NCBI GenBank assembly: GCA_020637775.1
Contig: JACKJV010000007.1
Coordinates: 1-64,000, forward strand
Direction: 5' to 3'
Source of the DNA: Brucellaceae bacterium
GTDB taxonomy: Bacteria > Pseudomonadota > Alphaproteobacteria > Rhizobiales > Rhizobiaceae
Length of the DNA stretch: 64,000 bases
The notes beneath the pieces are model-generated. The model saw only the letters and a program-made list of their open reading frames with translations, made no database searches and was not told the origin of the DNA. This document shows positions 39,779-49,251 of this stretch, one piece after another. Every line of letters begins with the position of its first letter. Position 1 is the stretch's first letter. Position numbers and translations under genes: made by a program.

Positions 39779-41440
39779 CTAGCGGACCTGCATGTCGGCA
39801 TCGTCCGCCCGTGCGGCCGAATGAACCGGTTGTGCCTTTGCCCGGCACGTTCCGAACAGGTCGAGTTTCGGGTCCCGGACATTCGTATCGACGTCGACCG
39901 CGCCAAGGACGGAATGAAAGAAATTGTCATGGCTGGCCGGAACCCCGGCCTTCGCGTCCAGGCACGCCGCATCGAGCCCGAGGTCGCGCCGGAACGGCTG
40001 CGAGAACCAGGCCAGGAAAGGCACACGTGTCTGCGTATCCGGCGCAATGAAATAGGGCGCGCCATGCAGGTAAAGTCCGTTCTCGCCCAGTGACTCGCCA
40101 TGGTCGGAGGCAAAAACCAGTCCGGTCAGCAGGCGTTCCGACTGCGCCTCTTCCATCCGGATGATCTCTGCCAGGATGTGGTCGGTATAGAGGACGCTGT
40201 TGTCATAGGCGTTGCGGATTTCCTCCGCCGTACAGTCGGAGAACTGCGCCGAGCGGCATGCCGGCTTGAATGCCTCGAACTCGGCCGGATAACGCTTGTA
40301 ATAGGCCGGCCCGTGGCTGCCGATCTGGTGCAGGACAATCACCGTGTTGCGTTTCGCCGCCGCCATGCGGTTCTTCAGGCGGGCGAGAAAGATGCCGTCA
40401 TTGCATTCGTCATCGTCGCAGAACGCAGGGTCTTTCGAATGGGTAAGCAACTGGCTCGGCACCCGCGCAGCGATATCCTTGTCACCCGTATTGTTGTCCC
40501 ACCACTCCACATCGAAACCCGCATGGCGCAACACGTCCAGCATGTTTTCATGGTCCAGTCCGCGCAGGTCGGAAAACGCGCTCCTTGGAAACATGGAAAA
40601 CATGCACGGCATCGAGACGGCCGTTGCCGTGCCGCAGGTCACCGTGTCGGGAAAGTTCAGCACATCGAGCTTTGCCAGTTTCGGCGTCGTCTGGCGTTCA
40701 TAGCCATCGAGTCCGAAGTCCTGTGCGCGCAGGGTCTCGCCAACGACGAGAACGAGAAACACCGGCTTGTCAGCATTGGCGAGATAGTGTCCGGGCCTGG
40801 CATCGAGTCCGACCGGCTGAACGACGATATCGCGCTTGCCCAGCGTATGTTTCACATATTTGACGATGGCATAGCTTGGGCCGATGGGGTTCAGGGAAAA
40901 CACGAGATCCTTGCGCTCGCGAAAGGCGGACGAAAACGCCGCGTAATCCGAGAAGATGAGCCCGCCCGCCATGACAAGCATGACAGCGATCAGCGGGACG
41001 TTGATCGCAACGTCACGCCAGAATCGGGTCTTCTTTCGCCGCACCCAGAACAGCAATGCAACCGGCACGATTCCATACAGCAATGTGTGAAGGATGAAAT
41101 CCGGCGAGATCAGGTGCTTGGCTTCGGTATGAGTCGTGGTCGCCGCATTGACGATCATGTCCTTGTCGATGATCGTCCCGAAGGCATCCATGAAATAGGA
41201 CGCCACGGCCGCTCCGGTCACCAGGACGGCTGCAACCGGCTTGAACAGCCAGGGAAAGGTCAGGGAGACAAACAGCGCCGAATGGACGAGGAAAAGGCCT
41301 GCCATCAGCCTCCAGACGTCGCCGGGATGCGCCTGGAAGACATCCACGGCAACATGGTGGGCAGACAGGTTGAGAAGGACGGTGACATGGATGGCAAGGA
41401 GAAATGCCATTACCCGCGCGTTCAGAACTGGTCTTCTCAT
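39779..41440 (-). CDS. eptA: lipid A phosphoethanolamine transferase
   Basis: Protein of 553 residues. Five N-terminal membrane segments (to about residue 190) precede a periplasmic sulfatase-fold domain with VVGETLRAQDFGLDGYER, TCGTATAVSMPCMFS (nucleophilic Thr), IGSHGPAYYKRYP and SDHGESLGENG (zinc ligands). It moves phosphoethanolamine from lipids to lipid A, which raises polymyxin tolerance. The six cysteines match the disulfide pattern of EptA/MCR. Divergent from trkH. Confidence 0.92.
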   Translation of the reverse strand: MRRPVLNARVMAFLLAIHVTVLLNLSAHHVAVDVFQAHPGDVWRLMAGLFLVHSALFVSLTFPWLFKPVAAVLVTGAAVASYFMDAFGTIIDKDMIVNAATTTHTEAKHLISPDFILHTLLYGIVPVALLFWVRRKKTRFWRDVAINVPLIAVMLVMAGGLIFSDYAAFSSAFRERKDLVFSLNPIGPSYAIVKYVKHTLGKRDIVVQPVGLDARPGHYLANADKPVFLVLVVGETLRAQDFGLDGYERQTTPKLAKLDVLNFPDTVTCGTATAVSMPCMFSMFPRSAFSDLRGLDHENMLDVLRHAGFDVEWWDNNTGDKDIAARVPSQLLTHSKDPAFCDDDECNDGIFLARLKNRMAAAKRNTVIVLHQIGSHGPAYYKRYPAEFEAFKPACRSAQFSDCTAEEIRNAYDNSVLYTDHILAEIIRMEEAQSERLLTGLVFASDHGESLGENGLYLHGAPYFIAPDTQTRVPFLAWFSQPFRRDLGLDAACLDAKAGVPASHDNFFHSVLGAVDVDTNVRDPKLDLFGTCRAKAQPVHSAARADDADMQVR

Positions 41441-41592
41441 GTGGGCCTTTCCATTCGAATGCAGCGCATACTCGTCATAGACGACAAATCCGGCGCCAGC
41501 CATACGCCGTCAGAGGATGACAGAACGCTGACATTCTTGTCGCTGACTGAACGCCGTGCTATTGGGAACGCCCTCAATCGGAATTGAATGTC

Positions 41593-43032
41593 ATGGATTT
41601 CCGGGCCGTTGTCCTGCCGATTGGCAGATATCTGGTCATCATCGCCGCTGCGATGCTCATTCCTGCCCTCGCTGACCTTGCTGCCGGGAATCCCGATTGG
41701 AAGGTCTTCGCGATTTCCGGCCTTTGCGTCGGTGGCGCGGGCGCAATGGTGGAAGCGGCCCTCTCGGGGCCGGGAACCGAACTGAAGCCGAAGGAGACCT
41801 TTCTGCTCGTCAATCTGGCCTGGTTCACCTTCTCGGCCGCCTGCGCCATTCCGCTATGGGCATCGGGCCTCGGCATTTCCTACACAGACGCATTTTTCGA
41901 AGCCGCCTCGGGCCTCACGACGACCGGATCGACGGTACTCAGCGGTCTCGACGCATTGCCGCCGGGTATCCTGCTCTGGCGTTCGCTGATGCAGTGGATC
42001 GGCGGCCTCGGCATCGTTGTCATCGGCATCTGGCTGCTGCCGGCCATGCGCATCGGCGGCCAGCAGCTGTTCTCCATCGAATCATCGGAAAAGCATGTGA
42101 AGCCCTATGGCCGGGTGGAACACTTCGTCCGGCGCATTCTCGGCCTCTACGGCGCGATGACGGTCGCCTCCGCATCACTCTATTTCGTCGCCGGCATGAC
42201 CCCGTTCGAGGCTGTCAACCACGCCTTCACGACCGTGTCGACGGGCGGTTACTCCACGACCGACGCCTCTCTCGGCGGCTTCGACAGCCTCGCGATCTAC
42301 TGGATCGCAATCACCTTCATGGCCCTTTCCAGCCTGCCCTTCCTCTTTCTCATCAATCTGGTTGAAAACCGGCGCAAGCTGGAACTGCAGCAGGTGACCT
42401 GGTTTTTCGCCATTGCCATGATACTCACATTGATCATTTTCGCCGTGACGCGCGCCGATACCGGCCAGGGCGATTTTGCACAGTTCACGCATGCGCTCTT
42501 CAACGTGGTTTCAGTCATCTCGACAACCGGCTACGCCACCCAGGATTATCTGCTCTGGGGCAGTTTTGCGCTGTCATTCTTCTTTCTCATTACTTTCATC
42601 GGTGGCTGCAACGGCTCAACGGCCGGCGGCTTCAAGATCTTCCGCATCATCATTCTGCTCAGCTTCATTCGCTCGCGCCTTCGCATGGCCGTGCGGCCCA
42701 ATCGTATTTCGCCGGCCTATTTCGAGGGCGAGATCGTCCGGCCATCCGCGGTCGACAGCCTTCTGATCTTCTCGATCCTCTACGCGGCCACGGCCGCCCT
42801 TTTCGGGCTGGTCTATGCGGCATTCGGGCTGGACTTTGAAACCGCGCTTTCCGCATCCGTGACAGCATTGGCCAATGTCGGTCCCGGCATTGGCCCCGTC
42901 ATCGGGCCGGCCGGCAATTTCGCGACGCTGCCCGATCCGGTCAAATGGCTCCTGTCACTGGAAATGATCCTTGGCCGTCTCGAAATCATTGGTGGAATTC
43001 TCATCCTGACGCCGGACTTCTGGAATGAATGA
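41593..43032 (+). CDS. trkH: TrkH-family potassium uptake protein
   Basis: Protein of 479 residues with four M1-P-M2 repeats. Filter loops: SGLTTTGSTVL, TTVSTGGYSTTD, VVSVISTTGYATQD, and the last ALANVGPGIGPVIG. Each carries the filter glycine. TrkH imports K+ with cytosolic TrkA, which is not in the window. A TTG at 41584 could be an alternative start. Confidence 0.93.
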   Translation: MDFRAVVLPIGRYLVIIAAAMLIPALADLAAGNPDWKVFAISGLCVGGAGAMVEAALSGPGTELKPKETFLLVNLAWFTFSAACAIPLWASGLGISYTDAFFEAASGLTTTGSTVLSGLDALPPGILLWRSLMQWIGGLGIVVIGIWLLPAMRIGGQQLFSIESSEKHVKPYGRVEHFVRRILGLYGAMTVASASLYFVAGMTPFEAVNHAFTTVSTGGYSTTDASLGGFDSLAIYWIAITFMALSSLPFLFLINLVENRRKLELQQVTWFFAIAMILTLIIFAVTRADTGQGDFAQFTHALFNVVSVISTTGYATQDYLLWGSFALSFFFLITFIGGCNGSTAGGFKIFRIIILLSFIRSRLRMAVRPNRISPAYFEGEIVRPSAVDSLLIFSILYAATAALFGLVYAAFGLDFETALSASVTALANVGPGIGPVIGPAGNFATLPDPVKWLLSLEMILGRLEIIGGILILTPDFWNE

Positions 43033-43092
43033 TGAAATTCTGTGCAATTCTTTACCCGGACAAGAACTGTACAGAAATACGCCAGTTTTGTC

Positions 43093-43121
43093 TTGCCGCT
43101 GTCATAAAACCGTGCGATAGT
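43093..43121 (+). promoter_or_regulatory. promoter of the cold-shock gene
   Basis: TTGCCG (43093-43098), 17-base spacer, GATAGT (43116-43121). A start near 43128 gives a leader of about 147 nt. Confidence 0.5.
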
Positions 43122-43208
43122 TTGCGCCGTTCGGGCAACTTTCGGTCCGGAGAATGGCAGTGGCTTGAGACCAATCCTTCCCCGACACTGTAAGACTCTG
43201 ACGCACTT

Positions 43209-43242
43209 CCGCCCGTGTGGGCGGGACCGCCGGAACGGCGGT
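43209..43242 (+). promoter_or_regulatory. two adjacent hairpins in the cold-shock leader
   Basis: CCGCCC/GGGCGG (43209-43224) and ACCGCC/GGCGGT (43226-43242) lie just upstream of the ribosome site GGAAAGGA. A long structured leader is common for cspA-type genes, where it controls mRNA stability or translation with temperature. Confidence 0.5.
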
Positions 43243-43274
43243 TCAACTACCAGGACTTCGGAAAGGACCAAGTC

Positions 43275-43487
43275 ATGAGCCAGACCGGCACGGTCAAATT
43301 CTTCAACACCGAGAAGGGATACGGGTTCATCACGCCTGACGACGGCGCGAAGGACGTATTCGTTCACATTTCCGCCGTGCAGGCCTCCGGCATGCAGTCG
43401 CTGGGTGAAGGTCAGAAGGTTTCCTTCGACGTCGAGCCCGACAAGCGCGGCAAAGGCCCCAAGGCGGTCAATCTCGTCGCTGAGTAA
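43275..43487 (+). CDS. CspA-family cold-shock protein
   Basis: Protein of 70 residues with RNP1 [10 protein letters not shown] and RNP2 VFVHISAV. It is a single-stranded RNA/DNA-binding OB fold that acts as an RNA chaperone. It has a long leader upstream and a strong terminator downstream, so it is monocistronic. Confidence 0.95.
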   Translation: MSQTGTVKFFNTEKGYGFITPDDGAKDVFVHISAVQASGMQSLGEGQKVSFDVEPDKRGKGPKAVNLVAE

Positions 43488-43520
43488 GGCGCCCCCTTAA
43501 ACAGCTTCGGACGAGACCGG

Positions 43521-43550
43521 ACGCGGCGTTCAGGCGCCGCGTTTTTTGTT
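43521..43550 (+). terminator. terminator of the cold-shock gene
   Basis: Perfect 8-bp stem ACGCGGCG/CGCCGCGT (43521-43528, 43535-43542) followed by TTTTTGTT. Confidence 0.92.
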
Positions 43551-43635
43551 TGAACAACGCGTTCAGCCTGCGTTCAGGCAGACTTGGCAAGTATGGTCTC
43601 CAACAAGCCGCTCTTGGCCTCATGGAGAAACACCG

Positions 43636-44136
43636 ATGATCAGCTTTGCCCGCAATGCCCTGCTCGCCGTCGCCGTCACCGCGTCCAGCCTTGCACCGCT
43701 CACTGCCGAAGCCCGCGACTGGAAGCGCGGCATCGAGCGGCACGAACGCCATCACGGCGGTGCCGGCCGTCATGATCGCCATCGCCCGGACCGGGTCGTT
43801 CGCCGCAGCCACAAGAACCGCGACGCCGCGATCGTGGCCGGCATAGCCGGGCTTGCGATCGGTGCGATGCTGGCAGACAGCTATTCACGCCGCCACGCCG
43901 TGCCTCAAGACGGACCATATTATGGCGACGGTCGCCGGGCTTCCAATCCCGATTACTTCCCGCCTGCTCCGGCCCGCAATCCCGATGTCGTCTATGCGCC
44001 GCAGAGCAGCGGTGCGGCAGAACCCTGGAGCCGCGAATGGTACCGCTATTGCGAAAATCGCTACCGCTCTTTCGACCCCGATTCAGGAACCTTCATGGGC
44101 TATGACGGCAAGCGTCATTTCTGCGTCGCCCGGTAA
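43636..44136 (+). CDS. BA14K-family exported protein
   Basis: Protein of 166 residues. Signal peptide, then a His/Arg-rich segment, a hydrophobic segment (AAIVAGIAGLAIGAMLA), and the BA14K C-terminus WYRYCENRYRSFDPDSGTFM. The family is named for the Brucella 14-kDa immunoreactive protein and is typical of Hyphomicrobiales. Role unknown; lectin-like activity has been reported for the Brucella protein. Confidence 0.85.
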   Translation: MISFARNALLAVAVTASSLAPLTAEARDWKRGIERHERHHGGAGRHDRHRPDRVVRRSHKNRDAAIVAGIAGLAIGAMLADSYSRRHAVPQDGPYYGDGRRASNPDYFPPAPARNPDVVYAPQSSGAAEPWSREWYRYCENRYRSFDPDSGTFMGYDGKRHFCVAR

Positions 44137-44168
44137 TCCGGCAAGCGAAGACCGCCTCCCCGCCTCAC

Positions 44169-44198
44169 GCCCCGGCCATTTCGCCGGGGCTCGTTCTT
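44169..44198 (+). terminator. terminator of the BA14K gene
   Basis: Eight-base stem GCCCCGGC/GCCGGGGC (44169-44176, 44183-44190) with a 6-nt loop and TCGTTCTT after it. Confidence 0.7.
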
Positions 44199-44199
44199 G

Positions 44200-44841
44200 T
44201 CAGACGAGGAAGGGATTGGTCCGCCGCTCATCGCCCAGACGTCCGCCAGGTCCATGGCCGCACAGGAAGCCCACATCATCGCCCAGCGGGAACAGCTTCT
44301 CCTTGATCGAGCGAATCAGTTGTTCGTGATTTCCGCCCGGCAGATCCGTCCGGCCGATCGAACCGCGGAAAAGAACGTCACCGACATGGGCGAAGCGGGC
44401 CTTCTCGTTGTAGAAGACCACATGTCCAGGGGCATGCCCAGGACAGTGCAGCACCTGGAACACGTGTTCGCCGAAGGACACCGTGTCGCCATCCTCAAGC
44501 CAGCGGTCCGGGGTGACATTGCGCACCGCACCATCCATGCCGAACATCCGCGCCTGCTGCTCAAGCCCCTGGAGCAGCGGCAGGTCATCGCGATGCGAGC
44601 CGACAATCTCGACGCCGAGTGTGTCCTTCAGGTCCATCGCCCCGCCGGCATGGTCGATATGGCCGTGCGTCAGCCAGATCGCCTTGATTTCAAGGCCATT
44701 CTCCCGGATCGTCTGGACGATCCGGTCCACATCGCCCCCCGGATCGACCACGACACCCTCCCTGGTCTCGCTGTCGAACAGGATGGTGCAGTTCTGCTGG
44801 AACCCGGTGACGGGAATGATGCCGGCGTTCAGTTCGCCCAT
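44200..44841 (-). CDS. MBL-fold metallohydrolase, glyoxalase II-like (YcbL type)
   Basis: Protein of 213 residues. Metal site THGHIDHAGG (HxHxDH), further His in HCPGHAPGHVVFY, Asp in GDVLFRGSIGRTDLPGG. It belongs with glyoxalase II-like thioester hydrolases but lacks the long C-terminal glutathione-binding domain. Cytosolic. Confidence 0.88.
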   Translation of the reverse strand: MGELNAGIIPVTGFQQNCTILFDSETREGVVVDPGGDVDRIVQTIRENGLEIKAIWLTHGHIDHAGGAMDLKDTLGVEIVGSHRDDLPLLQGLEQQARMFGMDGAVRNVTPDRWLEDGDTVSFGEHVFQVLHCPGHAPGHVVFYNEKARFAHVGDVLFRGSIGRTDLPGGNHEQLIRSIKEKLFPLGDDVGFLCGHGPGGRLGDERRTNPFLV

Positions 44842-44917
44842 GGAAAAGCCTCCTGGTAAGTCGCGAAAGGCTTAATGCATTTTGCCCTGTGGTGGAAACA
44901 CCTGGCGCAGCACAAAT

Positions 44918-44946
44918 GAAAACGGACGGCCAGGGCGGCCGTCCGT
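44918..44946 (-). terminator. terminator of ilvE
   Basis: Ten-base perfect stem ACGGACGGCC/GGCCGTCCGT (44922-44931, 44937-44946) with a 5-nt loop. On the minus strand TTTTCATTTG follows. Confidence 0.82.
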
Positions 44947-44974
44947 ATTGGTCTTGGAGCAGGATATGCGCGGT

Positions 44975-45865
44975 TTACTCGGCCGCCATCGCCTTGGGCT
45001 GCACTTCAGCCATGTAGTCGTCAACGAGCGTCCGCGTGATCTCGCCGACCTCGAAACGGTAGGGGCCGACCTCCGATACAGGCGTAACTTCCGCCGCGGT
45101 GCCGGTCAGGAAGCACTGCTCGAAACCTTCCATTTCCTCGGGCATGATCACGCGCTCGACAACCTCGTAGCCGCGCGCCCTGGCAAGCCCGATGACCGTG
45201 CGCCGGGTGATGCCGTCGAGGAAACAGTCGGGTGTCGGCGTGTGAATCACGCCATCCTTGACGAAGAAGACATTGGCACCGGTCGCTTCGGCCACCTGTC
45301 CGCGCCAGTCCAGCATCAGCGCATCGGCATAGCCCTTGGCTTCCGCGGCATGCTTGGAAAGCGTGCAGATCATGTAAAGGCCGGCAGCCTTCGACCTGGA
45401 TGGCGCCGTGCGCGGATCGGGCCGTCGATACTCGGCCAGATCCAGGCGAATGCCCTTGAGCCGCTGCTCCGGATTGAAATAGCTCGGCCATTGCCAGATG
45501 GCGATGGCCAGATTGATCCTGTTCGACTGTGCCGATACGCCCATCATCTCCGATCCGCGCCACGCGATCGGCCGGACATAGGCATCCTGGAAACCCTGCA
45601 TGGCGAGCAATTGCCGGCAGGCCTCGTCGATCTCTTCCACCGTCCACGGGATGGTGAAGCCGAGGATGCGGCCGGATTCGTGCAGCCGCTCGGTATGCTC
45701 GGTCAGCTTGAAAATCTCGCCGCCATAGGCGCGCTCGCCTTCGAAAACGGCGCTGGCATAATGCAGGCCATGGGTCAGCACGTGGATCTTCGCATCTGCC
45801 CAGCGAACGAATTCGCCGTTCATCCAGATGTGTCCTTCAAGCTGATCGAACGGAACCGAAGCCAT
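44975..45865 (-). CDS. ilvE: branched-chain amino acid aminotransferase
   Basis: Protein of 296 residues, fold-type IV PLP enzyme. HGLHYASAVFEGERAYGG at the N-terminus, the PLP-binding lysine probably in AAEAKGYADALMLD, and GVIHTPTPDCFLDGITRRTVI. It interconverts leucine, isoleucine and valine with their keto acids. GGGAGGG precedes the ATG. Divergent from petP, with its own terminator. Confidence 0.94.
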   Translation of the reverse strand: MASVPFDQLEGHIWMNGEFVRWADAKIHVLTHGLHYASAVFEGERAYGGEIFKLTEHTERLHESGRILGFTIPWTVEEIDEACRQLLAMQGFQDAYVRPIAWRGSEMMGVSAQSNRINLAIAIWQWPSYFNPEQRLKGIRLDLAEYRRPDPRTAPSRSKAAGLYMICTLSKHAAEAKGYADALMLDWRGQVAEATGANVFFVKDGVIHTPTPDCFLDGITRRTVIGLARARGYEVVERVIMPEEMEGFEQCFLTGTAAEVTPVSEVGPYRFEVGEITRTLVDDYMAEVQPKAMAAE

Positions 45866-46002
45866 CGTTTGTACCCTCCCGGATTACGTGGTGACGAAGT
45901 CGCAAACGCCGGGCGGGGCCATCGGAGCGCCGGGAAATGAAGGAAGAATATTCCTGGAAAACCCGTCCGGTTTGCCTTTTCGTGCACGGTGTGGCGAAAA
46001 CC

Positions 46003-46031
46003 TTGCCAAAAATTATCATCGGGCGTAATTT
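46003..46031 (+). promoter_or_regulatory. promoter of petP, near-leaderless
   Basis: TTGCCA (46003-46008), 17-base spacer, TAATTT (46026-46031). The predicted start at about 46038 is within two bases of the petP ATG at 46040, and no Shine-Dalgarno is seen, so the message may be leaderless. Confidence 0.5.
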
Positions 46032-46039
46032 AAGTCAAC

Positions 46040-46579
46040 ATGACTGACATAATTTCCGCAACAGGGCCGGCTTCGGCTGGCGACGACCTGCAGGATCCGG
46101 TGCGCACACCGCTTGGCGGCGCGCGCGAAGGGATCGACTTCGACCTGATCGAACTCCTCTTCTTCGCCTATCGCGACTTCACCTCCGACCCGGACGCGAT
46201 CCTCGCACGCCAGGGCTTCGGCCGCGCGCACCACCGCGTCGTCCACTTCGTCAATCGCATGCCCGGACTTACCGTCGCCGAATTGCTGGACGTCCTCAAG
46301 ATCACCAAGCAAAGCCTGGCCCGTGTCCTCAAGCAGCTCATCGAGACGGGCCATGTGGTCCAGGAGCAGGGGCCGAAGGACCGCCGCCAGCGCGAGATCT
46401 ACCCCACGGCCAAGGGCCGCGCCCTTGCCTTGGCGCTGGCGCGGCCACAGTCCCGCCGCATCTCCAAGGCACTGGAAGAGGCAGGACCGGACAACCGCGC
46501 CGCCGTGGAGGAGTTTCTGCGCGCAATGGTGGAGAAGGAACTGCGTCCGCAATACGACCGCCTTCCCAAGGCGCGATGA
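46040..46579 (+). CDS. petP: MarR-family regulator PetP
   Basis: Protein of 179 residues. Winged helix: GRAHHRVVHFVNRMPGLTVAELLDVLKITKQSLARVLKQLIETGHV, then wing DRRQREIYPTAKG. It matches PetP, which is paired with the response regulator PetR in Rhodobacter and Hyphomicrobiales. It is followed by petR after 41 bases. Confidence 0.88.
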   Translation: MTDIISATGPASAGDDLQDPVRTPLGGAREGIDFDLIELLFFAYRDFTSDPDAILARQGFGRAHHRVVHFVNRMPGLTVAELLDVLKITKQSLARVLKQLIETGHVVQEQGPKDRRQREIYPTAKGRALALALARPQSRRISKALEEAGPDNRAAVEEFLRAMVEKELRPQYDRLPKAR

Positions 46580-46620
46580 ACCCGCCGGCCTCTCATGCCG
46601 GATGGCCAGGGAGAATGCCG

Positions 46621-47337
46621 ATGAGCCGACCAGACGACAGCTTGACCGGGCCGTTGGCCGATGACGCACCGCACCTGCTCGTGGTCGACGACGACACCCG
46701 CATCCGCTCCCTGCTGGAGCAGTTCCTTTCGGCCGAGGGCATGCGCGTCACCACGGCGGCAACCGCCGCGCAAGCTCGCCGCAAGCTGGAGGGGCTCGAC
46801 TTCGACCTGCTCGTCGTCGACGTGATGATGCCCGGAGAAAGCGGCGTTGACCTGACCCGTTCGCTGCGCCAGACAAAGGATGTTCCCATCCTCATGCTCA
46901 CCGCGCTTTCGGAAACGGGAAACCGGATCAACGGGCTCGAAGCCGGTGCCGACGACTATCTGGCCAAACCCTTCGAGCCGCGCGAACTCGTGCTGCGCAT
47001 CAACAATATCCTGCGCCGCGGCGCCCCGCCTCCCCAGCTCAAGCCCGAGATGATCGTCTTCGGCCCCTATGCCTTCTCCATTGCCAGGCGCGAGTTGAAG
47101 AAGGGCGGCGAGGCCATCCGCCTGACCGATCGCGAACAGGAAATCCTCTGCCTCTTCGCCGAGCGCCCGGGCGAGACCATCGCCCGCCACGAACTGACCG
47201 GCACCGGCGCCGATGTGGGGGAACGGACGGTGGACGTCCAGATCAACCGCCTGCGCCGCAAGATCGAGAAGGACCCGGCAAATCCGGTCTGGTTGCAGAC
47301 GGTGCGCGGCCTCGGCTACCGCCTGTCGGTGGATTGA
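46621..47337 (+). CDS. petR: OmpR-family response regulator PetR
   Basis: Protein of 238 residues. Receiver domain with VVDDDTRIRSLL, phospho-acceptor Asp in LLVVDVMMPGESG, LTALSE and YLAKPFEPREL. The C-terminal winged helix has TDREQEILCLF and ERTVDVQINRLRRKIE. petPR was first described beside cytochrome bc1 genes in Rhodobacter capsulatus. The sensor kinase follows 90 bases downstream. Confidence 0.9.
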   Translation: MSRPDDSLTGPLADDAPHLLVVDDDTRIRSLLEQFLSAEGMRVTTAATAAQARRKLEGLDFDLLVVDVMMPGESGVDLTRSLRQTKDVPILMLTALSETGNRINGLEAGADDYLAKPFEPRELVLRINNILRRGAPPPQLKPEMIVFGPYAFSIARRELKKGGEAIRLTDREQEILCLFAERPGETIARHELTGTGADVGERTVDVQINRLRRKIEKDPANPVWLQTVRGLGYRLSVD

Positions 47338-47427
47338 TGCACTGCGGGACTGCCTGCATGTCGCCTTTGTGTGCTATTCGGTGATCCGGGCAGCAGCAAC
47401 AGGGAACGGGCCAATCCCGAAAACGCC

Positions 47428-48828
47428 ATGAGCGAGGAGACGGCAGGCAAGGGCAGGACGGCAGCGCGGCGCCATCCCGGGCTTGCAGCAGTGCGCGAGC
47501 GCTGGCGCCATTTCTGGCGCCAGGTTTCCCGACGCATGCCCAAGCGCCTCTACGCACGTTCCCTCATCATCGTCATCGCGCCGATGATCCTGCTGCAGTC
47601 GGTCATTGCTTTCGTCTTCATGGAACGTCACTGGCAGACCGTGACCCAACGCCTTTCCCAGGCCGTCACCCGCGACATCGCCGCCATCATCGACATGATC
47701 GAGACCTGGCCGGAGGAAGGCCATGCCGAGGCCATCCGGATCGCCCAGGAACGGCTGCAATTGAAGGCAGACCTGCTGCCGCCGGACCCGTTGCCGGCGC
47801 CGGGGCCGAAGCCCTTCTTTTCCATCCTCGACACCATCCTGTCCGAGGAGATCACGCGCCGCATCAACCGGCCGTTCTGGATCGACACGGTCGGCAATTC
47901 CAATGTCGTGGAAATCCGCATCCAGTTGGAGGACCAGGTTCTGCGTGTCTTCGCCCGCCGCAGCCAGGCCTATGCCTCCAACACCCATATCTTCCTGTTG
48001 TGGATGGTCGGCACGTCGCTCGTCCTGCTGTTTATCGCCATCCTGTTCCTGCGCAACCAGATCCGTCCGATCCAGCAACTGGCAGAGGCCGCCGAGGGCT
48101 TTGGCAAGGGGCGGCCCATGCCGGCCAACTTCCAGCCACGCGGAGCGGAGGAAGTGCGCCGCGCCGGGCTCGCCTTCATCCTCATGCGTGAGCGCATCGA
48201 GCGCCAGATCGAGCAGCGCACCGCCATGCTGAACGGTGTCAGCCACGATCTTCGCACCATTCTCACCCGGTTCAAGCTGCAACTGGCAATCGCGTCCCGC
48301 AAGATGGATGTCAGCGCCATGGAGCAGGATGTGGAAGACATGCGCTCCATGCTGGAAGGCTACATGGCCTTTGCCCGTGGCGATACGGCAGAGGATTCCG
48401 GCGAATTCGATCTGGCTCCCTTCTTCGCCAAGCTGGAAGAGGAAGCCCGGCTGCGCAAGCGCAAGCTGACCACGGAGATCAGGGGCACGCCCCTCATCAC
48501 GGTAAAGCCGACGGCCTTCACGCGGCTGGTGTCGAACCTGACGGCCAACGCCTTCCGCCACGCCGGAAAGGTGGAGGTCATGGCGGTTCACGCGGCCCGC
48601 ACGCTGACCATCATGGTGGACGATGACGGCCCCGGCATCCCGGCAGACCGGCGCGAGGACGTCTTCAAACCCTTCTTCCGGCTTGACGAGGCACGCAACC
48701 AGGATTCCAGCGGCACCGGACTGGGCCTGTCCATCGCGCGCGACATCGCCCGCAGTCATGGCGGCGACATCATGCTGGAAGACAGCCCGCTTGGCGGACT
48801 TCGCGCCATCGTCAAGCTGCCCGCGTGA
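47428..48828 (+). CDS. EnvZ-like sensor histidine kinase, likely partner of PetR
   Basis: Protein of 466 residues. Membrane segments at about residues 45-67 and 190-212 flank a 120-residue periplasmic sensor. HAMP (NQIRPIQQLAEAAEGFGKG), H-box VSHDLRTILTRFK, N-box NLTANAFRHAG, and G-boxes DDDGPGIP and GTGLGLSIARDIARSHGG follow. It is probably cotranscribed with petP-petR. Confidence 0.9.
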   Translation: MSEETAGKGRTAARRHPGLAAVRERWRHFWRQVSRRMPKRLYARSLIIVIAPMILLQSVIAFVFMERHWQTVTQRLSQAVTRDIAAIIDMIETWPEEGHAEAIRIAQERLQLKADLLPPDPLPAPGPKPFFSILDTILSEEITRRINRPFWIDTVGNSNVVEIRIQLEDQVLRVFARRSQAYASNTHIFLLWMVGTSLVLLFIAILFLRNQIRPIQQLAEAAEGFGKGRPMPANFQPRGAEEVRRAGLAFILMRERIERQIEQRTAMLNGVSHDLRTILTRFKLQLAIASRKMDVSAMEQDVEDMRSMLEGYMAFARGDTAEDSGEFDLAPFFAKLEEEARLRKRKLTTEIRGTPLITVKPTAFTRLVSNLTANAFRHAGKVEVMAVHAARTLTIMVDDDGPGIPADRREDVFKPFFRLDEARNQDSSGTGLGLSIARDIARSHGGDIMLEDSPLGGLRAIVKLPA

Positions 48829-48846
48829 TCTCCAGCCGGCAGAACG

Positions 48847-49251
48847 CTATTTCTGCTGGATCGACAGAACGAAGAACATCAGTTCCAGAATGCGGACCCG
48901 CACGGCCAGATCCCGCTGGAGACCGTCGGCTCCGGATGCGGCAGTGAACCGCGCTCCCCATACCGGCATGTCCCGGGTGCCGTGACCGGCAACTTCGCCA
49001 CGCCCGTCGATCACCTCCATCACCCGGATGAAGGGAAAGTCGCCGCCATTGTTCTTGGAAATCTGGGTGAGGTCCGAGGGCGCGATTTTCATGTATTGCG
49101 CCATGGGTCCGTCGCCCTTCCCTTCGGTGCCATGACATGAAGCACAGGAGAGCCGGTATTCGGTGTCGGTGATACCGAATGTCGTTTCAGCCGCTTGGGC
49201 TGCCCCCGCAAAAAGGCCCAGCCCGAGAATCGAGAAAAGCAAGGTCCGCAT
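48847..49251 (-). CDS. exported c-type cytochrome
   Basis: Protein of 134 residues. Signal peptide to AAQA (residue 20), then LSCASCHG (Cys36, Cys39, His40) as haem site and a late RDMPVWGARF with the probable axial Met. Similar domains occur in cytochrome oxidase-linked proteins. It converges with the sensor kinase gene. Ribosome site GGGAGG is visible. Confidence 0.86.
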   Translation of the reverse strand: MRTLLFSILGLGLFAGAAQAAETTFGITDTEYRLSCASCHGTEGKGDGPMAQYMKIAPSDLTQISKNNGGDFPFIRVMEVIDGRGEVAGHGTRDMPVWGARFTAASGADGLQRDLAVRVRILELMFFVLSIQQK

